Positions 55,355-63,122 of a DNA stretch of 64,000 bases are shown piece after piece. Made by a program: the position numbers and the translations under genes. Position 1 is the first letter of the stretch, and the number at the start of each line of letters is the position of its first letter. Source of the stretch: Pseudomonas corrugata (GTDB lineage Bacteria > Pseudomonadota > Gammaproteobacteria > Pseudomonadales > Pseudomonadaceae); contig NZ_LHVK01000003.1 in assembly GCF_001269905.1 (NCBI RefSeq), forward strand, positions 124,001 through 188,000, written 5' to 3'. The notes under the pieces were generated by a model. That model was not told where the DNA came from, did not search any database, and was given only the letters and a program-made list of their open reading frames with translations.

Positions 55355-56950
55355 ATGCCCGTACCCGACCCCTTCCGCGAGGGTCTTGCCCGCGGCTGGA
55401 CCACCTACAACGGTGCTCGACTGAGCCAGGACCTGACTCTGGAAGCAGACGTGGCAATCATTGGCAGCGGCGCGGGTGGCGGTACCACTGCGGAAATCCT
55501 CAGCGCGGCCGGCTATAACGTGTTGCTGATCGAAGAAGGCCCGCTCAAGACCAGCAGCGACTTCAAGCTGCTCGAGGACCAGGCTTACACCAGCCTGTAC
55601 CAGGAAGGCCTGGGGCGCATGAGCAAGGATGGCGCCATCACCATCCTCCAGGGCCGGGCCGTGGGTGGCACTACCTTGATCAACTGGACCTCGAGCTTCC
55701 GCACTCCGGATCAGACCCTGGATCACTGGGCGGCCGAGCACAACGTCAAAGGGCACAGCTCCGCCGAAATGGCGCCCTGGTTCGAACGAATGGAACAACG
55801 CCTGGGCGTGGCACCATGGCTGATTCCGCCGAATGCCAACAACGATGTCATCCGCAAAGGCTGTGAACGATTGGGTTATCGCTGGCACGTCATCCCGCGC
55901 AATGTGCGCGGCTGCTGGAACCTGGGCTATTGCGGCATGGGGTGCCCGACCAACGCCAAGCAGTCGATGCTGGTCACCACCATCCCGAGCCTGCTCGACA
56001 AGGGCGGCGCATTGCTTTACCTGGCGCGGGCCGAGCGCCTGACCCTCAAAAACGATGCGGTCGTCGACCTGCAATGCCTGGCCATGGACGAGCGTTGTGT
56101 GGCGCCGACCGGGCGGCGCATCACTGTGAAGGCGCGCCATTACGTACTGGCCGGCGGCGGCATCAACAGTCCCGCCTTGTTACTGCGCTCCGATGCACCT
56201 GACCCTTACGAACGCGCGGGCAAGCGGACATTCCTGCATTTGGTGAACATGTCGGCCGGGCAGTTCGACGAGGTCATCAACCCGTTCTACGGCGCGCCCC
56301 AATCGATCTATTCGGATCACTTCCAATGGCAGGACGGCGCTACCGGCAAAATGTCCTACAAACTCGAAGTACCGCCCTTGCACCCCGCCCTCGCGGCCAC
56401 GCTGCTGGGTGGTTTCGGCACACAGAACGCCGATCGCATGGCGCAACTGCCCCATACCCACGCCATGCTGGCCTTGCTGCGCGACGGCTTTCACCCGGAC
56501 AGCCCCGGCGGCAGCGTCGAGTTGCGCAGCGACGGCTCTCCGGTGCTCGACTACAGTGTGTCACCCTATGCCTGGGACGGTTTGCGTCGCGCATTCCATA
56601 GCATGGCCGAGATTCAGTTCGCTGGCGGCGCCAGGGCGGTCATGCCGCTGCACAGTGACGCCCGCTACGTAAAAACCCTGGCCGAAGCCCGAAGCCTGAT
56701 CGACGGGCTGGAGCTTGCCTTGTATCGCACGCGCCTGGGCAGCGCTCACGTGATGGGCGGTTGCGCGATGGGCGAAACGCCGCAAACCGCTGTCGCCGAC
56801 AGCCTCGGTCGTCATCATCAACTCAGCAACCTTTCGATCCACGACGGCTCGCTGTTTCCCACCAGCATCGGTGCCAATCCGCAATTGTCGGTGTATGGGC
56901 TGACGGCCAAACTGGCGACATTCCTGGCCGAACGTCTGAGAAATCCATGA
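55355..56950 (+). CDS. GMC-family FAD oxidoreductase
   Basis: A 531-residue protein with the FAD loop VAIIGSGAGGGTTAEILSAAG near residue 32, the family Cys block NLGYCGMGCPTNAKQSM near residue 192, and the C-terminal signature GSAHVMGGCAMGETPQT ... GANPQLSVYGL that carries the active-site His/Asn. GMC enzymes oxidise alcohols with FAD. It has no obvious cytochrome c partner here, so the electron acceptor is unclear. It is probably co-transcribed with calB and the Tat protein. Confidence 0.87.
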   Translation: MPVPDPFREGLARGWTTYNGARLSQDLTLEADVAIIGSGAGGGTTAEILSAAGYNVLLIEEGPLKTSSDFKLLEDQAYTSLYQEGLGRMSKDGAITILQGRAVGGTTLINWTSSFRTPDQTLDHWAAEHNVKGHSSAEMAPWFERMEQRLGVAPWLIPPNANNDVIRKGCERLGYRWHVIPRNVRGCWNLGYCGMGCPTNAKQSMLVTTIPSLLDKGGALLYLARAERLTLKNDAVVDLQCLAMDERCVAPTGRRITVKARHYVLAGGGINSPALLLRSDAPDPYERAGKRTFLHLVNMSAGQFDEVINPFYGAPQSIYSDHFQWQDGATGKMSYKLEVPPLHPALAATLLGGFGTQNADRMAQLPHTHAMLALLRDGFHPDSPGGSVELRSDGSPVLDYSVSPYAWDGLRRAFHSMAEIQFAGGARAVMPLHSDARYVKTLAEARSLIDGLELALYRTRLGSAHVMGGCAMGETPQTAVADSLGRHHQLSNLSIHDGSLFPTSIGANPQLSVYGLTAKLATFLAERLRNP

Positions 56951-56978
56951 ATATCCAGATCATTCGCAGCGTCTATAG

Positions 56979-57933
<955 letters not shown>

Positions 57934-57966
57934 GCCAGATGGTTTTGTAGCGCCTGCACCGGCCTC

Positions 57967-58059
57967 ATCGCGAGCAGGCTCGCTCCCACAGGGGATCTGC
58001 CATGTTCATAACAGGTGTGCCTGGTCCAAATACCTTGTGGGAGCGAGCCTGCTCGCGAT
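57967..58059. repeat. REPIN, class A, outward orientation
   Basis: ATCGCGAGCAGGCTCGCTCC at the left and GGGAGCGAGCCTGCTCGCG at the right, with GCGAT ends outermost as at 29511. It lies between convergent fdx and the small membrane-protein gene. Confidence 0.88.
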
Positions 58060-58084
58060 GAGGCCATCAGCGCCACCGCAAGAC

Positions 58085-58405
58085 TCACTCCTGCTGTTCG
58101 AACCCTTCCCCAACACACCCCAGGCACCGCACGAAGGTGGCCTTCGCCGGGTCCACCACCAGCGCCTTCCCGGCATCACCGACTCCGCCGCCCAGCGCGG
58201 TAAAGGGCAACGACACCACGAACGCCCCCGCACCGATCACGGTGGCGGCGAGCAGCAGCGGCCGGGCGATCAACAAGTCGCCGATCATCGCGAAAGCTGG
58301 CGGATTCTGGATGGTGTAGCGCGGATCGCCACTGCCGGTATTCGCCAGGGTGGCCAGACTCATGGTCAGCAGCAGCGTTAGAACAACAGGTCGAAGCAGT
58401 CTCAT
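58085..58405 (-). CDS. Small membrane protein of unknown function
   Basis: A 106-residue protein with a signal peptide-like start ([20 protein letters not shown]) and one further membrane helix, [20 protein letters not shown], followed by a glycine-rich loop ([14 protein letters not shown]) and a C-terminal stretch with two cysteines ([12 protein letters not shown]). I do not recognise a family function. It lies upstream of no obvious partner, between fdx and mutM. Confidence 0.7.
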   Translation of the reverse strand: MRLLRPVVLTLLLTMSLATLANTGSGDPRYTIQNPPAFAMIGDLLIARPLLLAATVIGAGAFVVSLPFTALGGGVGDAGKALVVDPAKATFVRCLGCVGEGFEQQE

Positions 58406-58461
58406 GGAGGTCGATCCTTCGGCTGATCAGTATGACTACTGACTATAGACCGTAGGACGAA

Positions 58462-59274
58462 TCAGCTTTGGCAACGCGGACACCAGACACTCGCACGCTG
58501 CCCCAGACGAACTTCCCGCAAGCCCGTGCCACAGACTTTGCACAACTCCCCGCCCCTGCCGTACACGAACAGTTCCTGCTGGAAATAGCCGGGCTGGCCG
58601 TCGCCACCAATGAAATCCCGCAACGTGGTACCGCCGCGCTCGATGGCATGGGCGAGGATGCGTTTGATCTCGATGGCCAGTTTCAGGTACCGGGCCCGGG
58701 AAATGCCTCCGGCCGCCCGACGCGGGTCGATGCCGGCGGCGAACAGCGCTTCAGTCGCATAGATATTGCCCACCCCCACGACCACCGCGTTGTCCATGAT
58801 GAAAGGCTTGACTGCCATGGAGCGCCCACGTGAGAGCTGGAACAGGCGCTCACCGTCAAACAGATCGGTCAGCGGTTCCGGTCCGAGGCGAACCAGCAAT
58901 TCATGGTTGAACGGGTCGAGGCTCCAGAGCATCGCGCCAAAGCGTCGCGGGTCGGTGTAGCGCAAGGCAAGGCCAGACTCCAGCTCGATGTCTACATGCT
59001 CGTGCCTGGCAGCAGGCATGCCCACCTCCACCAGCCGCAGGTTGCCGGACATGCCCAAGTGGCTGATCAAGGTGCCGACCTCGGCATTGATCAGCAAGTA
59101 CTTGGCTCGTCGCTCCACCTGCACGATGCGCTGGCCCGAAAGCCGCACATCGAGGTCTTCCGGAATCGGCCAGCGCAGGCGGCGGTCGCGCACGATCACA
59201 CGGCTGACCCGCTGCCCTTCAAGATGTGGCGCAATTCCGCGGCGGGTGGTTTCGACTTCCGGCAGTTCTGGCAT
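58462..59274 (-). CDS. mutM: Formamidopyrimidine-DNA glycosylase
   Basis: A 270-residue Fpg. The mature N-terminus [13 protein letters not shown] carries the catalytic proline and glutamate, and the C-terminal zinc finger is [13 protein letters not shown] ... WCPRCQ. It removes 8-oxoguanine and cuts the strand. The order mutM-HDOD-rlmI is a common Pseudomonas arrangement by memory, not checked. Confidence 0.96.
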   Translation of the reverse strand: MPELPEVETTRRGIAPHLEGQRVSRVIVRDRRLRWPIPEDLDVRLSGQRIVQVERRAKYLLINAEVGTLISHLGMSGNLRLVEVGMPAARHEHVDIELESGLALRYTDPRRFGAMLWSLDPFNHELLVRLGPEPLTDLFDGERLFQLSRGRSMAVKPFIMDNAVVVGVGNIYATEALFAAGIDPRRAAGGISRARYLKLAIEIKRILAHAIERGGTTLRDFIGGDGQPGYFQQELFVYGRGGELCKVCGTGLREVRLGQRASVWCPRCQS

Positions 59275-59303
59275 GAGGCTCTCGAGTCAGGCGAACCGGG
59301 CAC

Positions 59304-60173
59304 TCAACGAGTGGCAAGATCGCGGATTTCCTGTTTCTGGGTCTGGAAGTCATATTCCGACAATCCGATGTAATCGAGCACCAGGGCACCGACACAATCC
59401 CACTCGTGGTCTTCGGCCTGATTACCCAGAACCCGGTGGGACGCACAGATGTTCTCGGACATTTTCAGGATCGCCAGCAGGTTCTTCAGCGAGCTGTTGT
59501 TGCGTGAGGACTCGTCACTGAAAACCGCCAGGGCATTGTGGTGATTGGCGATGGCCTGGCTGACATGATCCGGCAGTCGCCAGGATTTTGAGGTGTAGTA
59601 ACCGACGACCGCGTGGTTGGTATTGAACACGCGGTTCTCTGTGTCCACCACCCGGCATTCGGCGCTTGCGCTGGCGTACGCCTCCTCGAGCACGCCCATG
59701 TAGTTGGGAAACTGCTTGAGCATCAGCGGCACACCGCAATCGTGGAACAACCCCAGGGCATAGGCTTCGTCGCCATTCTCCAGGCCAACCCGCTTGGCCA
59801 GGGTCAGGCAGGTCATCGCCACATCCTGGGCCGTATCCCAGAAGCGATTCAAGGTGACGATGGCATCGTCGTGCAACTCACCCTTGATCGACTGCGCGTT
59901 GATCAGGTTGATGATCGAACGGCTGCCCAACAGGTTCACCGCGCGCTGGATCGAGGTGATCTTGTTGCGCAGGCCGTAATACGGCGAGTTGACGATCTTC
60001 AGCAAGGCCCCCGAAAGCCCCGGGTCCTGGGAGATCAGCTTGGCGATGGTTTCCAGGTCCGGATCGGGCATGTACTGCTCCATCTGCAGATCCACCATGA
60101 TCTGCGGCTGGGGCGGCACGCTGATGCCTTGCAGGGACTGTTGGATCTGTTCGGTGGAAAGCTCGTTGGACAT
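59304..60173 (-). CDS. HDOD-domain signal protein
   Basis: From MSNELSTEQIQQSLQGISVP the product is 289 residues with an HDOD domain: PPQPQIMVDLQMEQYMPDPD, then LVNSPYYGL-like VNSPYYGLRNKITSIQRAVN and the GLFHDCGVPLML block. HDOD proteins are HD-like proteins that often lack catalytic metals and act in signalling. It lies 29 bases upstream of mutM on the same strand. The frame upstream of 60173 lacks the family start. Confidence 0.85.
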   Translation of the reverse strand: MSNELSTEQIQQSLQGISVPPQPQIMVDLQMEQYMPDPDLETIAKLISQDPGLSGALLKIVNSPYYGLRNKITSIQRAVNLLGSRSIINLINAQSIKGELHDDAIVTLNRFWDTAQDVAMTCLTLAKRVGLENGDEAYALGLFHDCGVPLMLKQFPNYMGVLEEAYASASAECRVVDTENRVFNTNHAVVGYYTSKSWRLPDHVSQAIANHHNALAVFSDESSRNNSSLKNLLAILKMSENICASHRVLGNQAEDHEWDCVGALVLDYIGLSEYDFQTQKQEIRDLATR

Positions 60174-60401
60174 GGGCACACACTCTGGGACAGGCAAGGA
60201 TTCTAACCCTGAAAGACGGGTCCGACACACCGCCCGGTTGGATCGACGAAACTTTCATGGAGACTCAGGCCTGAATCGGCAGCGACTCCATTGTGCTTGA
60301 GCTGTTTTTTGTGCCGACGGTCCGGTTGCCGCATATCGACCTCCAGGCCCGCCGACCACCTCAACACGGTATACTCCCGCTCTTTTTTTCGGAGCGACGT
60401 C

Positions 60402-61598
60402 ATGTCCCTGCCCAGCCTGCGCCTCAAAGCCAACGCCGACCGTCGCCTGCGCGCCGGCCACCTGTGGGTCTACAGTAACGAAATCGACGTGGCCGCCACC
60501 CCGCTGCATGGTTTCAAGGCCGGCGACCAGGCGATCCTCGAAGCCGCCGGCGGCAAGCCGCTGGGCATTGTCGCGATGAGCCCCAACAACCTGATCTGCG
60601 CCCGCCTGCTGTCCCGTGACGCGAAGCTGCCGTTGGACAAGTCCCTGCTGGTGCATCGTCTCAACGTAGCGCTGTCGTTGCGCGAGCGGTTGTTCGACAA
60701 ACCTTTCTATCGCCTGGTCTATGGCGACTCCGACCTGCTGCCGGGCCTGGTGGTCGACCGCTTCGGCGACATCCTGGTGGTACAGATCGCTTCCGCCACC
60801 ATGGAAGCCCACAAGGATGACGTGATCGCTGCTCTGACCCAGGTGCTCAAGCCCAGCGGCATTCTGTTCAAGAACGACTCCGCCGCCCGCGATGCCGAAG
60901 GCCTGGAGCGCTACGTCGAAACCGTGTTCGGCCTGGTGCCGGAATGGGTTGCCCTGGAAGAGAACGGGGTAAAATTCGAAGCACCGGTCATGGAGGGCCA
61001 GAAGACCGGCTGGTTCTACGACCACCGCATGAACCGCGCACGTCTGGCCCCCTACGCCAAGGGCAAGCGCGTCCTGGACCTGTTCAGCTACATCGGTGGC
61101 TGGGGCGTGCAGGCGGCGGCATTCGGCGCCAGCGAAGTCTTCTGTGTCGACGCCTCGGGCTTCGCCCTGGACGGTGTCGAACGCAACGCAGCACTGAACG
61201 GCTTTGCCGAAAAGCTGACCTGCATCGAAGGCGACGTGTTCGAAGCCCTGAAGGAGCTCAAGGCCAGCGAAGAGCGTTTCGATGTGATCGTGGCCGACCC
61301 GCCGGCCTTCATCAAGCGCAAGAAAGACCTCAAGAATGGTGAAGGCGCCTATCGCCGTCTCAATGAACAAGCCATGCGCCTGCTCACCAAGGATGGCATC
61401 CTGGTCAGCGCTTCGTGCTCGATGCACTTGCCCGAAGACGACCTGCAGAACATCCTGTTGACCAGCGCCCGTCACCTGGACCGCAACATTCAATTGCTTG
61501 AACGCGGCGGTCAGGGCCCGGACCATCCAGTTCACCCAGCCATCCCCGAAACCCGCTACATCAAGAGCATCACCTGCCGGCTGTTGCCCAACAGCTAA
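60402..61598 (+). CDS. rlmI: 23S rRNA (cytosine-C5)-methyltransferase, RlmI family
   Basis: A 398-residue class I methyltransferase from MSLPSLRLKANADRRLRAGH, with an N-terminal PUA-like domain (LRAGHLWVYSNEIDV), an EEHB-like middle and the SAM domain with KRVLDLFSYIGGWGVQAAAF, CVDASGFALDGVERNAALNG and VADPPAFIKRKKDLKNG, followed by SCSMHLPEDD. RlmI methylates C1962 of 23S rRNA. A terminator follows. A frame from 60291 is open but starts in the gap. Confidence 0.93.
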   Translation: MSLPSLRLKANADRRLRAGHLWVYSNEIDVAATPLHGFKAGDQAILEAAGGKPLGIVAMSPNNLICARLLSRDAKLPLDKSLLVHRLNVALSLRERLFDKPFYRLVYGDSDLLPGLVVDRFGDILVVQIASATMEAHKDDVIAALTQVLKPSGILFKNDSAARDAEGLERYVETVFGLVPEWVALEENGVKFEAPVMEGQKTGWFYDHRMNRARLAPYAKGKRVLDLFSYIGGWGVQAAAFGASEVFCVDASGFALDGVERNAALNGFAEKLTCIEGDVFEALKELKASEERFDVIVADPPAFIKRKKDLKNGEGAYRRLNEQAMRLLTKDGILVSASCSMHLPEDDLQNILLTSARHLDRNIQLLERGGQGPDHPVHPAIPETRYIKSITCRLLPNS

Positions 61599-61652
61599 CG
61601 GATCGCGGTCTCAGATCCTGCGCCCAGCTCATCGGTATCCAGTCAACACCCC

Positions 61653-61682
61653 AATCGCAGCTTCGGCTGCGATTGTTTTTTG
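61653..61682 (+). terminator. Rho-independent terminator after rlmI
   Basis: AATCGCAGC (61653-61661), loop TTCG, GCTGCGATT (61666-61674), then G and a run of six T (61676-61681). It isolates rlmI from the peptide cluster. Confidence 0.92.
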
Positions 61683-61782
61683 TGTACGAAAAGTTACCTG
61701 ACATTGAAGTTAATACCACTACCTGCTTTTTTTGTAAGAACCCTCTCACATTATTACTGGAGCTTTCCTACTCAATCTCCTC

Positions 61783-61878
61783 TTGCCAAGCATTCATTAA
61801 AAACTATGATTGAACAGTCACTGCACAAGTGACAATCATTCAAGACACAACACTTGTTTAACGCAAAGGAGCTGCATC
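61783..61878 (+). promoter_or_regulatory. Promoter and leader of the small-peptide gene
   Basis: TTGCCA (61783-61788), a 16-base spacer and TATGAT (61805-61810) fit a sigma-70 promoter. GTCACT (61817-61822) and AGTGAC (61828-61833) form an inverted repeat around the expected transcription start, a possible operator. AAAGGAG (61865-61871) ends seven bases before the ATG at 61879, a strong ribosome site. The surrounding 61690-61860 is clearly AT-richer than the core genes. Confidence 0.65.
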
Positions 61879-61950
61879 ATGAAAGCAATCAACCTGGAAG
61901 CTGACAACATCGCAAACCTGGCGGGCCTGATTGTTCCAAAGAACCGCTAA
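61879..61950 (+). CDS. 23-residue peptide, putative RiPP precursor or scaffold peptide
   Basis: This gene is only 24 codons including the stop. The product begins MKAINLEADNIANL and ends AGLIVPKNR; it has no Cys, Ser, Thr, His or Tyr. It has a strong ribosome site, a good upstream promoter and a hairpin after its stop, and precedes two oxidative enzymes, which is the layout of ribosomally made, enzyme-modified peptides. The first half (Leu/Ile/Asp/Glu-rich) could be a leader and the last residues (PKNR) a substrate or attachment site; that is inference. It is unlike PqqA, which has a Glu-x3-Tyr core. A neighbourhood role, not a sequence match, supports it. Confidence 0.7.
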   Translation: MKAINLEADNIANLAGLIVPKNR

Positions 61951-61976
61951 GCCAGTAAACGCTTGAAGTAGACGAT

Positions 61977-62004
61977 GGACTGAGGAGTGCCGGCGCCTCA
62001 GTCC
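61977..62004 (+). promoter_or_regulatory. Hairpin between the peptide gene and the SagB-type gene
   Basis: GGACTGAGG (61977-61985) pairs with CCTCAGTCC (61996-62004), with a ten-base loop containing GCCGGC. There is no T-run, so it is more likely an mRNA-stabilising or attenuating hairpin than a full terminator, which would give more peptide than enzyme message. Confidence 0.6.
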
Positions 62005-62039
62005 CATCCAGACACTTTGCCCTAGCGGAATCCATTTGC

Positions 62040-63122
62040 ATGCATATAAATCCGTGCCTTTTCGTTCTTGCCCGCCCGCCACACCAAATTGTATGGAACT
62101 ACGAGCGACATACCCAATTCGAACTCGACCTGCACTATTCGACGCGACTGGCACAACTTATAGCCAACCCACTGCAATTCGATATTCAGAATCCTATCGA
62201 TGCCAGATTCCTGGAGGCAGAAATATTCATCGAAGAATCGAAAAAGTCCATTGAGTGGAACTGGGATGAGTTATCCAGGATATTCCATATCGGTACAAAG
62301 AATATTCCTTGCGCACAGGTCCCCATGGATGTGAATGAATGGGCGACCGTGTATTTGCAACATTGCAATGAAGTACTGGCTTCGCCGGCACCTCCCGTCC
62401 GGACAGCGACATACCCCGTCGAGCGAATCGTTCTGGCTCCCTGCACGTTGATCGATATGCCCGACGTTTCAGTGTCACAGACCCTGATCGGTCGGAGCAC
62501 ATCCCGCTCATTCAGCGAACAAGCCATCTCGATCGAGCAGGTCGGCACGCTCCTGTACCTGACCCTTGGCTACCTGAACGAACGCCAGGGCATTCAGGAG
62601 GCCTCCTGTCCCGATGCGCTGGGCGCGAGACGCAGCAGCCCCTCGGGCGGCGGCCTGAATGCCTGCGAGGGTTATCTGTATGTACGCAACGTGACCGACC
62701 TGGCCCCCGGCATCTACGCCTATCATCCGGACGCACATGCCCTGAGCCTGATCCGGTCCCTACCCGATGACCGCCTGGGCGATCTGTTGTGCGGTCAGCA
62801 CTTCATCAATCCCCTGCCGTTCGGGCTGTTCCTCACTTCACGCTTTGACAAGCTCTGGTGGAAATACCCGCACTCTCGCGCCTACCGGATGGCTTTCGTC
62901 GAAACAGGTCATGTGTCCCAGACCTTCCTGATGGTTGCTACTGCATTGGGCCTCGATACCTGGCTGACCGGAGCACTGGCCGACCGTGAGGTCGAACACC
63001 TGCTTGGCCTTGAAGGCGCGAGTGAGCAACCGTTGTTTTTTGTCGGCTGCGGTCATGGCAACGGACAGGTGCACTGCAAGGAGCTGATGGCGCTGATCGA
63101 CCGACAGGAGATCGTGCCATGA
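62040..63122 (+). CDS. SagB-type nitroreductase-fold dehydrogenase
   Basis: A 360-residue protein. Residues 1-140 form a less conserved N-terminal domain (VWNYERHTQFELDLHY...); residues 145-355 are a nitroreductase (FMN) domain with TLIGRSTSRSFSEQAIS near 148-164, SPSGGGLNACEGYLYV near 200-215, GIYAYHP near 224-230 and HVSQTFLMVATALGLDTWL near 291-309. These are SagB-family positions. SagB enzymes oxidise azolines in thiazole/oxazole peptides, but related enzymes act on other substrates. No clear ribosome site precedes the ATG, and the 5' third is AT-richer. It overlaps the next gene by four bases. Confidence 0.85.
   Translation: MHINPCLFVLARPPHQIVWNYERHTQFELDLHYSTRLAQLIANPLQFDIQNPIDARFLEAEIFIEESKKSIEWNWDELSRIFHIGTKNIPCAQVPMDVNEWATVYLQHCNEVLASPAPPVRTATYPVERIVLAPCTLIDMPDVSVSQTLIGRSTSRSFSEQAISIEQVGTLLYLTLGYLNERQGIQEASCPDALGARRSSPSGGGLNACEGYLYVRNVTDLAPGIYAYHPDAHALSLIRSLPDDRLGDLLCGQHFINPLPFGLFLTSRFDKLWWKYPHSRAYRMAFVETGHVSQTFLMVATALGLDTWLTGALADREVEHLLGLEGASEQPLFFVGCGHGNGQVHCKELMALIDRQEIVP

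Noticed and set aside
60255..61535. Minus-strand frame of 426 codons
   Set aside because: Antisense to rlmI, which has clear SAM motifs; no recognisable protein.
61879..61950. PqqA-type coenzyme precursor
   Set aside because: The peptide lacks the Glu-x3-Tyr core, and neighbours are not pqqBCDE.
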